A stretch of DNA of 64,000 nt from Synechococcus sp. KORDI-52 (GCF_000737595.1 NZ_CP006271.1:2108001-2172000), one strand, 5' to 3'; positions 1 through 10,913 are shown, counted from the first letter of the stretch. Notes: generated by a model from the sequence alone, not told the origin. Translations and numbers: made by a program.

Positions 1-1109
1 TTCTGTCCCAGGATTTCCTTCTCTTCTTCCTGGCCTGGGAGCTGGAACTGGTCCCTGTTTACCTGCTGATCGCCATCTGGGGAGGACAAAACCGCCAATA
101 TGCGGCAACCAAATTCATCCTCTACACGGCGCTGGCCTCTCTGCTGATCCTGATCAGTGGGCTGGCGCTGGCGCTCTCCGGAGACAGCTTCACCTTCAAC
201 CTCACGGAACTGGCCAATCGCTCCCCCGGCGGCAGCTTCGGTCTGTTGTGCTACCTCGGCTTCCTCATCGGCTTCGGCGTGAAACTGCCGATGTTCCCTC
301 TTCACACATGGCTCCCCGATGCCCACGGTGAAGCCAATGCTCCGGTGTCCATGCTTTTGGCCGGAGTGCTCCTGAAAATGGGCGGCTACGCCCTGCTCCG
401 CTTCAACGTGCAGATGCTGCCGGATGCGCACTTCATCCTGGCGCCTGCGCTGGTGATCCTCGGGATCGTGAACATCGTCTATGGCGCCCTTAACGCCTTC
501 GCCCAGGACAATGTCAAACGCCGGATCGCCTGCAGTTCCGTCAGTCATATGGGCTTTGTGCTTGTGGGAATCGGTGCCGTCGATGCCCTCGGGATCAGCG
601 GAGCCATGCTCCAGATGGTGAGCCATGGCCTAATCGCCGCCGCGATGTTCTTCGTTACGGGCGTGTTCTACGAGCGAACCAAGACCCTTTCAATCCCCAA
701 CATGGGCGGACTGGCGAAGGCCCTGCCGATCACCTTTGCCTTCTTCCTGGCCAGCTCCCTGGCGTCACTGGCGCTGCCGGGCATGAGTGGCTTCATCAGT
801 GAAATCACCGTCTTCCTTGGCATCACCAGTCAGGAGGCCTTCACATCGGTGTTCCGCTCGATCACGGTGCTGCTGGCCGCCATCGGTCTGGTGCTCACAC
901 CGATCTATCTGCTCTCCATGTGCCGCCGGGTGTTCTTCGGCCCCAGGATTCCTGCCCTCGCCAGCGTTGCTGACATGCGTCCCAGGGAACTGGTGATAGG
1001 CCTCAGCCTGCTGGTGCCCACCCTTGTGATCGGCATCTGGCCCCGCGTTGCCATGGATCTCTACGAAGCCTCCACCAACGCCCTCGCCCTTCAATTCATC
1101 GCAAGCTGA
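1..1109 (+). CDS. ndhD: NAD(P)H-quinone oxidoreductase subunit 4 (NdhD), 5' end missing
   Basis: Proton-pumping membrane subunit of cyanobacterial NDH-1, which takes electrons from ferredoxin to plastoquinone in respiration and cyclic flow. The frame is open from base 3, so the start lies before the window. The visible C-terminal part is almost entirely hydrophobic helices and carries the antiporter-type block [20 protein letters not shown], typical of NdhD/NuoM. The window holds roughly the last 368 residues of a protein usually about 500-560 long. It ends one base before the next gene, so the two are probably co-transcribed. Which NdhD paralog (D1-D4) this is cannot be decided from this fragment. 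Confidence 0.95.
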   Translation, partial: LSQDFLLFFLAWELELVPVYLLIAIWGGQNRQYAATKFILYTALASLLILISGLALALSGDSFTFNLTELANRSPGGSFGLLCYLGFLIGFGVKLPMFPLHTWLPDAHGEANAPVSMLLAGVLLKMGGYALLRFNVQMLPDAHFILAPALVILGIVNIVYGALNAFAQDNVKRRIACSSVSHMGFVLVGIGAVDALGISGAMLQMVSHGLIAAAMFFVTGVFYERTKTLSIPNMGGLAKALPITFAFFLASSLASLALPGMSGFISEITVFLGITSQEAFTSVFRSITVLLAAIGLVLTPIYLLSMCRRVFFGPRIPALASVADMRPRELVIGLSLLVPTLVIGIWPRVAMDLYEASTNALALQFIAS

Positions 1110-1110
1110 T

Positions 1111-3213
1111 ATGACTGCTGTTTCCCCCCTCCTGCGCGGCGAAGGGCTTCCTGAGTTCCGTGCCATTTCCCCTGAGCTCGTCAGCGCAGACATTCCTGTT
1201 CTGCTTGCACAGCTGGATCAGGACTTCAGTGCGCTCGAGCAGACTCTGGATTCAGCCCTCGCCGGACCCTCAAAACTGTCCTGGGATGGGGTGATGCAAC
1301 CGCTGCAGGCCATCGGCGAACGGCTGCGGTGGAGCTGGGGTGTGGTGTCACACCTCAATGGCGTCTGCAATTCCGCTGAACTGCGGGATGCCCATGCCGC
1401 CCAGCAACCCGAGGTGGTGCGCCTCAGCAACCGACTTGGCCAAAGCCAGATTCTTCATCGGGCCCTGATGGCCCTTCAAAGCGATCCTGCAGAACCGCTT
1501 AACCCAACCCAACAGCGAATTCTGAGCTCAGAACTGCTGTCGATGCAGCAGCGCGGTGTTGGCCTCAGTGGCGATGAGAAAGCAGCCTTCAACAGCACCA
1601 GTGAACGTCTCGCCGCACTGTCCACCCAGTTCGGCAACCACGTGCTCGATGCCACGCAGCAGTGGACCCTGAAGCTCACGCAAGCCAGCGAGGTGGACGG
1701 TCTGCCGCAACGGTCCCTGGAGGCACTGGCCGCAGCGGCGCGCGACGCCGGGGACGCTGAAGCGTCCGCGGAAACAGGCCCCTGGCTGCTGGGGCTGGAC
1801 ATGCCTCGCTACCTGCCCTTCCTCACCCACGCCAACAACCGCTCCCTGCGGGAGCAGGCCTATCGCGCCCATGTGGGGCGGGCCAGTGAAGGAGAGCTCG
1901 ACAACCGGTCACTGATTGAAGAAATCCTGACCCTGAGGCGCGAACAAGCCTCCCGACTGGGCTATGCCCACTGGGCAGACTTCAGCCTCAGCGCCAAGAT
2001 GGCCGACGACGTTCCGGCCGTGGAAGCGCTCCTCGAAGAACTTCGCGCTGCAGCCTTCCCAGCGGCCAAGCAGGAACTGCAGGATCTTCAGGCGATCGCC
2101 CGGGAACACAAGGCCCCGGAAGCGGATGACCTGGCCCCCTGGGACATCGCCTACTGGTCGGAAAAATTACGCCAATCCCGCTTCGACCTGGACCAGGAAG
2201 CCCTGCGCCCCTGGTTCCCACTGCCGCAGGTGCTCGAAGGCCTGTTCAGCCTCTGCTCACGGCTGTTTGACGTGGAAATCGTCGCCGCCGACGGCGAGGC
2301 ACCGACCTGGCACGCCGATGTGCGTTTCTTCCGGGTGAAGCGCCCCGATGGCACACCGATCGCCGGTTTCTACCTCGACCCTTACAGCCGGCCTGCCAGC
2401 AAACGCGGTGGAGCCTGGATGGATGAATGCCTGGGCCTCAGAAAGAAACCAGATGGATCTGTTGTTCTCCCGGTGGCCTACCTGGTCTGCAACCAGACCC
2501 CACCCGTTGGCAACACGCCCAGCCTGATGAGCTTCGAGGAAGTGGAAACCCTGTTCCATGAATTCGGCCATGGGCTGCAGCACATGCTCACCACCGTTGA
2601 TGAGCCGGAAGCGGCTGGCATCAGCAACGTGGAATGGGATGCCGTGGAACTCCCCAGCCAGTTCATGGAAAACTGGTGCCTTGATCACGCCACCTTGATG
2701 GGCATGGCGCGGCACTGGCAGACCGGTGAACCCCTGCCCGAGGCGGAATTCAACAAGCTGCGCAGCAGCCGCACCTTCAACGCGGGGCTGGCCACCCTGC
2801 GGCAGGTTCACTTCGCCCTCAGTGACCTTCGCCTCCACAGCCAGTGGACCCCGGAACTTGGCGTTACCCCAGACGAACTGAGGCGTGAGATTGCCGACAC
2901 CACCACGGTGATGGCCCCCATCCCTGAGGATCAGTTCCTCTGCGCCTTCGGCCACATCTTCGCGGGGGGCTACTCAGCCGGGTACTACTCCTACAAGTGG
3001 GCTGAGGTGCTGAGTGCAGATGCCTTCTCCGCCTTTGAGGAGGTGGGTCTGGATCAGGAGGATCAGGTTCGCGAAACCGGAGCCCGCTTCCGCGACACCG
3101 TGCTCAGCCTCGGTGGCAGCCGCTCCCCAGCAGAAGTGTTTGAAGCCTTCCGCGGTCGCCCGGCCAGCACCGAGGCACTGATCCGCCATTCCGGCCTGGT
3201 GGCCGCGGCCTGA
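1111..3213 (+). CDS. M3 family oligopeptidase (PrlC/OpdA-like)
   Basis: Cytoplasmic zinc metallopeptidase of about 700 residues that degrades short peptides, including those left by larger proteases and signal peptides. The thermolysin-type site LFHEFGHGLQHM gives the two zinc histidines and catalytic Glu, and lies about two thirds along the protein as is normal for M3. I start at ATG 1111 (MTAVSPLLRGE), one base after the ndhD stop, because an upstream in-frame start would run into ndhD. Length and domain order match oligopeptidase A. It meets the next gene tail to tail with two bases between the stops. Confidence 0.95.
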   Translation: MTAVSPLLRGEGLPEFRAISPELVSADIPVLLAQLDQDFSALEQTLDSALAGPSKLSWDGVMQPLQAIGERLRWSWGVVSHLNGVCNSAELRDAHAAQQPEVVRLSNRLGQSQILHRALMALQSDPAEPLNPTQQRILSSELLSMQQRGVGLSGDEKAAFNSTSERLAALSTQFGNHVLDATQQWTLKLTQASEVDGLPQRSLEALAAAARDAGDAEASAETGPWLLGLDMPRYLPFLTHANNRSLREQAYRAHVGRASEGELDNRSLIEEILTLRREQASRLGYAHWADFSLSAKMADDVPAVEALLEELRAAAFPAAKQELQDLQAIAREHKAPEADDLAPWDIAYWSEKLRQSRFDLDQEALRPWFPLPQVLEGLFSLCSRLFDVEIVAADGEAPTWHADVRFFRVKRPDGTPIAGFYLDPYSRPASKRGGAWMDECLGLRKKPDGSVVLPVAYLVCNQTPPVGNTPSLMSFEEVETLFHEFGHGLQHMLTTVDEPEAAGISNVEWDAVELPSQFMENWCLDHATLMGMARHWQTGEPLPEAEFNKLRSSRTFNAGLATLRQVHFALSDLRLHSQWTPELGVTPDELRREIADTTTVMAPIPEDQFLCAFGHIFAGGYSAGYYSYKWAEVLSADAFSAFEEVGLDQEDQVRETGARFRDTVLSLGGSRSPAEVFEAFRGRPASTEALIRHSGLVAAA

Positions 3214-3215
3214 CT

Positions 3216-3803
3216 TCAGGCGCGCAAGCTTCTGCAGAGCCGTCGGATCGCATCGGGGTGGCTGATCAGCTGCTGATGGGTCCAGACGGGGATGTCCTCA
3301 CACCGACCCACCGGCAGAACGGCTCTCCAGCCGGGGCAGACCATCAGATCCCAGCGGCAAAAGAAACTTGAGCACTCGATCCCAGCCAAGGCATCGGGTT
3401 GGCGATTCAGCTCCCGCAGCAGGCGACTTCCCACTTTCATATCTGCCACACCGGCCAGCAGCGGGCGAGGAATCATCTGAGCGGCAAGGGTGCCCTGCTG
3501 CGGGCTGCCCACGCTGAAGAAGCGCCGGGTGCGCTGCACCCCCCCCAGCTCCTGCAGCCAGATCCTGCCGATCACGCCCCCCATCGAAAAACCCAGAAGA
3601 TCGACCCTGGTCTCTGCACCGAAGCGCTGCTGAATGTGCTGATCCAGACGCGAGGCCAGCTGCCGCAGGGGAACCCAACCCAGACCATGGGCCAGGTGCG
3701 GCGCCAGCAACGGGCGATCAGGCTGGTCCAGCCCCTGAATCAATCGGTGAAAGAGACGGGGCGTGTCCCAGAGACCATGCACCAACACCAAAGGGATGCT
3801 CAC
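3216..3803 (-). CDS. Small alpha/beta hydrolase (lipase-like)
   Basis: Predicted serine hydrolase of 195 residues. Near the N-terminus is LVLVHGLWDTP, an oxyanion-loop HG motif, followed by the nucleophile elbow LLGFSMGG (G-x-S-x-G) and later a plausible catalytic His in the C-terminal WTHQQLISHPDAI. This is the usual layout of small lipase/esterase-type hydrolases in cyanobacteria; the substrate is unknown. I chose GTG 3803 because it overlaps the folB stop in a GTGA arrangement and begins just before the first beta strand. A longer reading to 3968 would only duplicate folB sequence in another frame. Last gene of the minus-strand run starting at 10847. Confidence 0.8.
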   Translation of the reverse strand: MSIPLVLVHGLWDTPRLFHRLIQGLDQPDRPLLAPHLAHGLGWVPLRQLASRLDQHIQQRFGAETRVDLLGFSMGGVIGRIWLQELGGVQRTRRFFSVGSPQQGTLAAQMIPRPLLAGVADMKVGSRLLRELNRQPDALAGIECSSFFCRWDLMVCPGWRAVLPVGRCEDIPVWTHQQLISHPDAIRRLCRSLRA

Positions 3804-4171
3804 AGGGCTGATCTGCCGCCATGGCGCGAGCGTTCCACGAACACCCGACCGTTGAACCCTGGAACCGGCGCAGCACACTTGGTCAATCGCAACCACGTCG
3901 GCATGGACCCGTACAGGTTGTCGAGCCGATCCAGCATCTGCTCGCTGAAGTGCTCGATGGTGAGGCAACGAACATGCTGGGACAGATCCTGCAGGGCCTG
4001 AATGGCCACGCTGTAGTCCAGGCTCCCGCTCAGGTCGTCAGCCACGGCAGAAGCCTTCAGATCGAGCTGAACACTGAAATCGACACTGAACCACTGGCCA
4101 TCCCGGCGTTCGTGGTCCAGGACCCCGACATGGGCCCACAACCGCAGCTCCCGCACGCCGATGCAATCCAT
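3800..4171 (-). CDS. folB: Dihydroneopterin aldolase
   Basis: Folate biosynthesis enzyme that cleaves dihydroneopterin to 6-hydroxymethyl-dihydropterin and glycolaldehyde. The 123 residues match FolB in length and pattern: an opening I-x-V-x-x-L segment, GVLDHERRDGQWFSVD with the conserved E-R-x-x-G-Q region, and a later LDYSVAI. Its ATG shares one base with the proA stop (TGATG) and its stop overlaps the start of the downstream hydrolase, so translation is probably coupled along the operon. Confidence 0.92.
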   Translation of the reverse strand: MDCIGVRELRLWAHVGVLDHERRDGQWFSVDFSVQLDLKASAVADDLSGSLDYSVAIQALQDLSQHVRCLTIEHFSEQMLDRLDNLYGSMPTWLRLTKCAAPVPGFNGRVFVERSRHGGRSAL

Positions 4172-5478
4172 CAGAGCGGCCGATCGATGTGGGTAAAGAC
4201 GCGGCCGCCATTGGCGTAGTCGGCAGCGATGTGGCCCTCGCCGCGCAAGCGATAGCGGTAGGTCACCAACCCTTCAAGGCCGACGGGGCCCCGGGGAGGC
4301 AGGGTCTGGGTGCTGATGCCCACCTCAGCACCGAATCCATAACGGAACCCGTCGGCGAAGCGGCTGGAGCAGTTGTGATACACCCCGGCGCTATCCACCG
4401 CCGCAAGAAAACGATCAGCCGTCTGGGCATCCTCCGTCAGGATCACGTCGGTGTGACGCGACCCGTAGGAGCGGATGTGATCGGTGGCTGCCTCCAGATC
4501 GTCCACCAACTTCACCGCCAGGATCAGATCCAGATACTCCGTGCTCCAGTCCTCCTCCGTGGCCGGTTCCGCCACGCCCAGGGCCACGCTCTCGGCATCG
4601 CCCCGCAGCTGCACTCCTGCAGCTGCGAAGGCCGGCAGCGCAGCTGCCAGAAAAGGCTGGGCAATGGAGCGGTGCACCAACAGGGTCTCGATGGCGTTGC
4701 AGGCAGCGGGGTACTGGCTCTTGCTGTCCACCGCCACCCGAACGGCTTTATCCACATCGGCCGCCGCATCCACGTAGAGATGGCACACCCCATCGGCATG
4801 GCCCAGCACCGGAATGCGGGTGTTGTCCTGGATGAAGCGCACCAGCTCGTTGCTTCCCCTGGGGATGATCAGATCCACGAGGCCATCCAGACGTAACAAG
4901 GCCAGGCTTTCCTGACGGGTGGTGAGCAACGCCAAAGCATCGGCAGAAACCGGACTGGCCGCCAGGCCTGCCTGAAGGGCATCCATCACGGCCTCATTGG
5001 TGCAGCGGGCCTCACTGCCCCCTTTCAACAGGGCACCATTACCCGAACGGATCGCCAGGGAGGCGATCTGCATCACCGCATCCGGCCTGGCTTCGAAGAT
5101 CACACCCACCACCCCGAGCGGCACGGAAACCCGTTCCAGCACCAAGCCCTGGTCCAGCTCCCGGTGCAACTGACGACAACCCAGCGGATCGCTGAGGCTG
5201 GCGACCTTACGAACGCCATCAATGGCCGCCGCCAGTTTGGTGTCGTCCAACTTCAGCCGGGCCATCAACGCCGGCGCCAGCCCCTCGGCCGCAGAGCGTT
5301 CAAGGTCTTCACAGTTGGCCGCGAGGATGGTTGCTGCCCGCTCGGTCAACGCATCCGCCATCGCCTGGAGCGCCAGGGCGCGTTGGTGGTCATCGGTCTG
5401 CCCCAGATCAACTGCAGCACGGCGGACAGCCGCGGCACGCTGCAACAGCGCAGCGGAAGGCTCTGGAACGCTGGACAT
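4171..5478 (-). CDS. proA: Gamma-glutamyl phosphate reductase
   Basis: NADPH-dependent second step of proline synthesis, reducing gamma-glutamyl phosphate to glutamate semialdehyde. The 435-residue aldehyde-dehydrogenase fold is clear. [20 protein letters not shown] and [14 protein letters not shown] are diagnostic ProA segments, and the catalytic Cys lies in [16 protein letters not shown] 5478 ([11 protein letters not shown]) is preferred; a TTG at 5490 would add four residues and overlap the kinase stop as TTGA. The same-strand neighbours on both sides are 1-8 bases away. Confidence 0.95.
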   Translation of the reverse strand: MSSVPEPSAALLQRAAAVRRAAVDLGQTDDHQRALALQAMADALTERAATILAANCEDLERSAAEGLAPALMARLKLDDTKLAAAIDGVRKVASLSDPLGCRQLHRELDQGLVLERVSVPLGVVGVIFEARPDAVMQIASLAIRSGNGALLKGGSEARCTNEAVMDALQAGLAASPVSADALALLTTRQESLALLRLDGLVDLIIPRGSNELVRFIQDNTRIPVLGHADGVCHLYVDAAADVDKAVRVAVDSKSQYPAACNAIETLLVHRSIAQPFLAAALPAFAAAGVQLRGDAESVALGVAEPATEEDWSTEYLDLILAVKLVDDLEAATDHIRSYGSRHTDVILTEDAQTADRFLAAVDSAGVYHNCSSRFADGFRYGFGAEVGISTQTLPPRGPVGLEGLVTYRYRLRGEGHIAADYANGGRVFTHIDRPL

Positions 5479-5486
5479 CAAGGCAA

Positions 5487-6395
5487 TCAATCTGGAGCCA
5501 TCATCCCGTTCAGCCGCTGCAGAGCGAGCCGGGCTGCCCCCAGGCGTCCAGCACCATTGCCCAGGCAGGCGGCTTCGATCCGTAACCCCTCCCGTGAAAC
5601 GGCCTGAACCCGGGACTCCACTTCGCGACGCACCGACGGCAAAAAGTGATGGGCGGCACCCGCCAGCCCCCCGCCCAGCAGGACCAACTGCGGCGTGAGC
5701 ATGTACACCAGCGAAGCAACGCCACAGCCCAGGCGCTCGCCGTAGCGGCTCCAGACCTCCAGGGCCACAGGATCACCGGCATCGGCCTCTGCACTGAGCT
5801 CGCGCGGATCGCGATCACACAACCGCCGCAGGCCAGTGATGCTGGCGAACTGCTCCAGAGAACCACGGTTGCCGCTGTTGCAGGCGGGACCATCGGGCTG
5901 GATCCCAATCAGCCCAGGTTCCGCTGCAGCACCGTTATGGCCTGTAAAAAGCTCACCTCTTAAAAGCACCCCCCCTCCCACGCCGGTGCCGAGGGTGAGC
6001 AGCACCACATCATCAACACCACGGGCTGCGCCGAGCCAGGCCTCGCCGACCACCGCACAGTTGCCGTCGTTGGCCAGGGTGACCCGGCGATTGATCCGCG
6101 ACTCCAACCAGTCCGCCAGCGGCACGTCCTCCCAGCCAGGCAGGTTGATGCAGACCCGGGCCACCCGTGCTGCTGCATCCATCGGACCGGGAAGTCCGAT
6201 GCCAACCGCCTTCGCCGCATGCTCGGGATCGATCTGTTCGATGACCTCACACAGGGCCATCGTCACAGCACCAGGCACGGCTGGCTGGGGTGTGGGGCAT
6301 TGCGCCTCCGCCAGCACCGTGCCGTCAAAACGAATCCGAGCCAACTTGATCGCCGTTCCCCCGAGATCCACCCCAATCACTTGCGCATCAGGCAT
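5487..6395 (-). CDS. ROK family sugar kinase (probable glucokinase)
   Basis: 302-residue ROK kinase that phosphorylates a hexose using ATP. It has the N-terminal phosphate-binding loop [12 protein letters not shown], a second ATP-binding stretch [13 protein letters not shown], and a region around [13 protein letters not shown] with the sugar-binding Glu. The usual ROK cysteine cluster appears only partly ([15 protein letters not shown]), as in cyanobacterial ROK glucokinases that lack a full zinc motif. It starts three bases after the large upstream gene ends and overlaps the proA start region, so it is within the operon. Glucose is the best-guess substrate; this is family inference. Confidence 0.85.
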   Translation of the reverse strand: MPDAQVIGVDLGGTAIKLARIRFDGTVLAEAQCPTPQPAVPGAVTMALCEVIEQIDPEHAAKAVGIGLPGPMDAAARVARVCINLPGWEDVPLADWLESRINRRVTLANDGNCAVVGEAWLGAARGVDDVVLLTLGTGVGGGVLLRGELFTGHNGAAAEPGLIGIQPDGPACNSGNRGSLEQFASITGLRRLCDRDPRELSAEADAGDPVALEVWSRYGERLGCGVASLVYMLTPQLVLLGGGLAGAAHHFLPSVRREVESRVQAVSREGLRIEAACLGNGAGRLGAARLALQRLNGMMAPD

Positions 6396-6398
6396 CCC

Positions 6399-9300
6399 TC
6401 AGAACCGGAAGAACACCTGCAACTGGCTCTGCCAGGTGCCATTGGCATCCACTGACCCGGACACGGAGGTGCTCGGCGTCAATTGGTAGGAGACGGTTGC
6501 TTGCGGAGGAACATCTGTCGTGTTCGGTGCCATCAGCACGGAGAGATCGAACTTGTCGGTCACAGCCACACCAAACTCCGTCACCACTGTGAGTGTCGGG
6601 GGGACCCTGCCAGAGGTGCGCTCCGTCTCTGATTTCACATCGGGATTGACGTAGGTGGGGAAGATCGCCACCTGGAGCCGTTGCCCCATGGCATCGGTCA
6701 AGGTGCCCAGCACCGGAGACAGAAGCGACTGACCCAGCACCGTGGCCAGAGCAGCCCCACCGGTTCCGCCCAGAGACGCCAGAGTGTTACCACCGATCAG
6801 ACCCAAAAGCTGCTGCTCGCTCATCGGAGGTGAACTGCGCAACACAAGGTTGTTGGGATCAGCCAACCGATTGGCCAGCCCGGTGGCCTGAACGGTGACC
6901 TTGACCAGCCGCAGCTCGCCACCACCGGCGTAAGCGCTGCCACTTCCATTGGTATCGAACACGTTGGAGGTGGTGATCTGGTTGCCACTTCCCACGCTGA
7001 CGGAATCGGCGACCCTGGATTGCATGGCGATATCCACGTAGGGAACGAGCCCCAAGGAAGGCGTGAACACCGCAACATTCGCCTCCTGCGGATCCAAACG
7101 AAGGGGAGCGAGAGGAGGAATCCAGATCCGCCCCGAGTTGAGCCGGATCAAGCCTCGGGCCTCCAAAGAGGGATCCAGGGGGCCGTTCAACGTCAGCGCA
7201 CCATCCCCTTTGAAACTGATCAAAGGAGGCATGAGCACCTGTAGATCAGGGCCAAGCGCAAGACGAAGATTCTCGAAGCGAATTGCAGGGAGATTCGGAA
7301 TGAACCGTTGCAGCTGATCCGAGCGCCGGATGGGTTGATTGGGCCCCATCAGCACCAGTGGCTCCTGGAAATCCCACTTCTCCTCCAGCAGTTCGTTCAC
7401 AGATTCAAAACTGGGTTGCGCCGCTGTTGAGGGCCCCTCAACACCCGAGGCCACCAAGCCTTGAAGTCCACCTCCACCCCGCCGCAGCCTTCCGAAGAAT
7501 CCGGACTGTGGCCGTAGCGTGCCTCGGGACAGGGTCAACGCTCCGGACAGGACGGGTTGCACCATGGCCCCGGAGATTTGCAGTTCGCCATCGGCCTGGA
7601 ACTGCACGATCGGCTGACGAATCTGACCTTGACTGATTTGCAGCGTGAGGGGTGGAGCATCGCTCTGAGGAGCAAACAAACCAAGCGTTCCCGAAGCGCT
7701 GAGCGTGCCGCCGCGGCCCACCTCAGCCTCGAGGTTTTGGACCAACACCCGGTCGAAGTCGAACAGAATTGAGGCTCTGATCCGGCTCAACTCCTGTTCA
7801 CCGATGCTGAGGTCACCGTTGGTGACCACGAGAAAACCGTTGGCTTGGGGTTGCTTCAAGGACCCGCGCAGCAGCAGCCGCAGATCGGTGCCCCCCTGCC
7901 TGACCGTCAACGACTCTCCAGCCAGCAGTGTCAACGCTCCGAGGGCATCCCCATGGCTTTCCAGCGTCAGGTTCAAATCGGCATCAGGGTCGAAGGGAAC
8001 ATCCCCCGAGACGGTGATGGCTTCCTTGCTCTCACCAGCCCTCAGGGCGAGATCCAGGCGAATCGCCTCGCGATCGACAACAATCGATCGCTGCTCCAAC
8101 TGCAGAGGCTGGCCCGCCAAGCTTGCGGAATCGAGCAGCAGATCGGAGACCAGCAGTGGAGCCTTTCCGCTGAGGTCGTACCGGCCGCGGATGCCGATGC
8201 TGCCTCGGAGTTGCGAAGGCACAGGTGCCAGCAACGCCAGCAGAGACAACGGAAGCTGCAGCAGCGAGAGGTCACCGGATCCACCGCTCAGCGGGCCGCG
8301 CAGTGTGGCGACCACCGGTTCCAGCTGCAGTGCCTTGACCTGGTCATCCCCCTCAATCCAAAGATGCGCCTTGGCAACCAGATCGGCCTGCAGACGACTT
8401 AAATCCGGCCCCTCAATGGTTCCCGACAGATTGACCCGTCCTTCCAGGCGCTCGAGTTCAGGGCCTTTGCTGGGATGAGCCAGGTCGTAAGCCGCCAGAG
8501 CACGCCGCGATTGCGCCAGGGCTCTCAACTGCCCGTCAAGAGAGCCGCCGAAGGTGTTGATAACCAAGGTTCCAAGATCCTTGGCCGTTCCGGAGGCCAG
8601 ACCAACACTGGAATCACCCCCTCGCAATTGACGGGCGAGGAACGTCAGCCAGGTCACATCCAAGCCTTCGGCCTCGATCGCGCTGTGCATCCGCCCACCC
8701 AGATCTCCACGGGCCTTCAGCCGGATGCTGCCCTCTAGGGGCGTCAGCGCTGCATCGGCCAGAAAGCGTCCATCGGTCAGGGAACCCTCCAGATTGAGGC
8801 TCTCCATGGCGACACCCGCCAAGGAGGGGCCAGCGATTGCAGCAGACCCACGGATCGCGAGGGGGGCCATGGCCAGGCTGCCTTCGCCCGTCAGACGACC
8901 AGCCACCAGTTTGGGTTGGTTGACCGGCGGAACGATGAAACGAAGACCATCGATGTCGAGGTCCGCTGCACGCCAGCGGTAGCGGCGTTGTCCACCACGC
9001 TGCGCCAATCCGTCGAGGCGCAACTGCCCCTCACCACGGTCCAGGCGCACGGTTTTGGGCCAAACGTCTGCATCAAGATCGGCCACGAGCGTCCCAGGCT
9101 CGGCGGGCTGCTGGGCTGTCATCGCCAGGCGCGCACCACGGCCGAGTTCCCCGCTGAGGCTGCCTTGCCAACGCTCGGGAACCTGCACAACCCCGACGCG
9201 GGGTTGATCCAGCATCAGCGTGATGTCCGGCTGAAGCGCTGACAGCGGACCGTTCAATCGACCCCGCGCCGCCAGCCGACCATCCAGGGGCAGGCCGATC

Positions 9301-10847
9301 AAGGGGGTGAAGCGGCTGAGTTCGAAAGGTTGAAGTTCAAAGCCGCTCTGAAGAGCACCAGCCTGCAGCCGCCCCTGCTCCAGCTTCAAAGGCAGGCGCG
9401 CTTCCGCCCGCAGCATCGGGCTGGTGAAACGATCCAGCACCAGAGCCGAATCCTCCGTGGACCATCGGGTTTGGAACGACCAGCGCTCCAGGAGTGGATT
9501 CACCGCCTGACCAAGCTGCAGGGCCAGATCCGGGGAGGCCAGTGCTCCACTGACGTCGACAGCCCCCGTGATCGGAGCGGTCTGGCCCAAGCCTGCCTGC
9601 AGGGACGGCACCGCAGACCAGAAGCGGGGATCAATCTGCAGCTCCGTACTGCGCAGGTCCAGATCGGCTCCGATCGTTCCTGCAAGCCCGAAGCGGAGCC
9701 CCGGTGCACTGAGCCGGAGCCGATCCACCAGAACAGCCTGTTGCTCGGGTTGCAGCCAGGGGGTACGCCACTGACCGTCCAGCTTCAGGGGGGTTGTGAA
9801 GCCGATGGCTTCAGGAAGGCGGAGCTGGCCTTGAACGGTCCACTGAGGCTCTTCCCATGGGCCTTGGATCCGGAATTGCAACGGATCCTTGCGGGCGGGA
9901 CCGACGTCCGAACTGCGAACTTCAGCGCGAAGATCAAAGCTCTTGTTCAACACCACGGCCCCTGAGGCCAGCGCCTCAAACGAGCCGAAACGCAGTGTCC
10001 CAGGCTCCAGCTTCAACTGATCACCCTGGCAACCGATGCTGAAGCGAGGGCTACGGACCGACGCAAGCTGGAGACCGGTCAGCCTGACTCCACCACGACA
10101 ATTCACGGAATCGCCGGTCCAGCTGATCTGGACATCCCCCTGCAGTTCCCCTGAAGCCTTCTGATCCTGGGAGGGAGCGATGACGGCTTCCAACGGTTGC
10201 AGGGCGACACGATCAAGCCGGCTTCGCAGCCTGAAACTGGGGCGATCCCAGTGACCTTGACCGTCCAGGCGTACTGAGCCTTGGCCATCGACCCAGCGAA
10301 GCTCGGATTCGGTGCTGAAGAAGGCCTCTCCCAGCAGAACCGAGCCCTGACTGCGGAGCTCAAGGGTCTTGCGCTGAGGTCCAAGACGCAGCAGCGCAGG
10401 GTCGGCCAGCCTGTACTGGAGACCAAGTCGCGGCAGGTCTCCGCTGCCTCGCGGAGCACCAAAGGTCCAGTAACGCCCCTCCTGATTGGCCTCCAGCTGA
10501 CCGCGAACGTTGTGCAACGTGAGCTGCACAACCGGCTGCAAACGCCGGAGACTGGCCAGGGGGGCCAGGCTGATGTCTAGCCCAGCCAAGCTCAGTTCCG
10601 AACGATCCGCCGTTGACGGAGGAACCCGGGTTGGGCCAATTGCGAACCCCCAGGGGCGGAGTCCTTTGTAGGGACCAATCTTGAGGGGATGGCCGAGAGG
10701 AGCGGAAAGAGCCCGCTCCAAATCGGGACGGAAGCGGACCAAGGCGCGCTCCGCCGCACGGTCCAGGGCGATGAAACCCGCGGTTCCAACTCCGATCAGA
10801 ACAAAACTGCCCGCTGCCAGCCAGGCCCTGCGCCGCGTTTTCCCCAT
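6399..10847 (-). CDS. TamB-domain (AsmA-like) envelope assembly protein
   Basis: Very large (about 1480 residues) cell-envelope protein with one N-terminal membrane anchor (WLAAGSFVLIGVGTAGFIAL) followed by a long repetitive beta-rich region, as in TamB/AsmA bridge proteins that link inner and outer membranes. The C-terminal 300-400 residues have the TamB (DUF490) look, ending in an aromatic outer-membrane-type strand QSQLQVFFRF. ATG 10847 (MGKTRRRAW) is chosen over the TTG at 10880 because it places the basic stretch just before the membrane segment. A short divergent gap separates it from ycf51, and it leads the minus-strand operon. Lipid transport or outer-membrane protein assembly is the family role. 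Confidence 0.85.
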   Translation of the reverse strand: MGKTRRRAWLAAGSFVLIGVGTAGFIALDRAAERALVRFRPDLERALSAPLGHPLKIGPYKGLRPWGFAIGPTRVPPSTADRSELSLAGLDISLAPLASLRRLQPVVQLTLHNVRGQLEANQEGRYWTFGAPRGSGDLPRLGLQYRLADPALLRLGPQRKTLELRSQGSVLLGEAFFSTESELRWVDGQGSVRLDGQGHWDRPSFRLRSRLDRVALQPLEAVIAPSQDQKASGELQGDVQISWTGDSVNCRGGVRLTGLQLASVRSPRFSIGCQGDQLKLEPGTLRFGSFEALASGAVVLNKSFDLRAEVRSSDVGPARKDPLQFRIQGPWEEPQWTVQGQLRLPEAIGFTTPLKLDGQWRTPWLQPEQQAVLVDRLRLSAPGLRFGLAGTIGADLDLRSTELQIDPRFWSAVPSLQAGLGQTAPITGAVDVSGALASPDLALQLGQAVNPLLERWSFQTRWSTEDSALVLDRFTSPMLRAEARLPLKLEQGRLQAGALQSGFELQPFELSRFTPLIGLPLDGRLAARGRLNGPLSALQPDITLMLDQPRVGVVQVPERWQGSLSGELGRGARLAMTAQQPAEPGTLVADLDADVWPKTVRLDRGEGQLRLDGLAQRGGQRRYRWRAADLDIDGLRFIVPPVNQPKLVAGRLTGEGSLAMAPLAIRGSAAIAGPSLAGVAMESLNLEGSLTDGRFLADAALTPLEGSIRLKARGDLGGRMHSAIEAEGLDVTWLTFLARQLRGGDSSVGLASGTAKDLGTLVINTFGGSLDGQLRALAQSRRALAAYDLAHPSKGPELERLEGRVNLSGTIEGPDLSRLQADLVAKAHLWIEGDDQVKALQLEPVVATLRGPLSGGSGDLSLLQLPLSLLALLAPVPSQLRGSIGIRGRYDLSGKAPLLVSDLLLDSASLAGQPLQLEQRSIVVDREAIRLDLALRAGESKEAITVSGDVPFDPDADLNLTLESHGDALGALTLLAGESLTVRQGGTDLRLLLRGSLKQPQANGFLVVTNGDLSIGEQELSRIRASILFDFDRVLVQNLEAEVGRGGTLSASGTLGLFAPQSDAPPLTLQISQGQIRQPIVQFQADGELQISGAMVQPVLSGALTLSRGTLRPQSGFFGRLRRGGGGLQGLVASGVEGPSTAAQPSFESVNELLEEKWDFQEPLVLMGPNQPIRRSDQLQRFIPNLPAIRFENLRLALGPDLQVLMPPLISFKGDGALTLNGPLDPSLEARGLIRLNSGRIWIPPLAPLRLDPQEANVAVFTPSLGLVPYVDIAMQSRVADSVSVGSGNQITTSNVFDTNGSGSAYAGGGELRLVKVTVQATGLANRLADPNNLVLRSSPPMSEQQLLGLIGGNTLASLGGTGGAALATVLGQSLLSPVLGTLTDAMGQRLQVAIFPTYVNPDVKSETERTSGRVPPTLTVVTEFGVAVTDKFDLSVLMAPNTTDVPPQATVSYQLTPSTSVSGSVDANGTWQSQLQVFFRF

Positions 10848-10913
10848 CAGACGCGACGGACTCCCCGGAATCTCGCGCAATATAAGGAGACTGTTTTCAG
10901 TGCACCAGACCCC

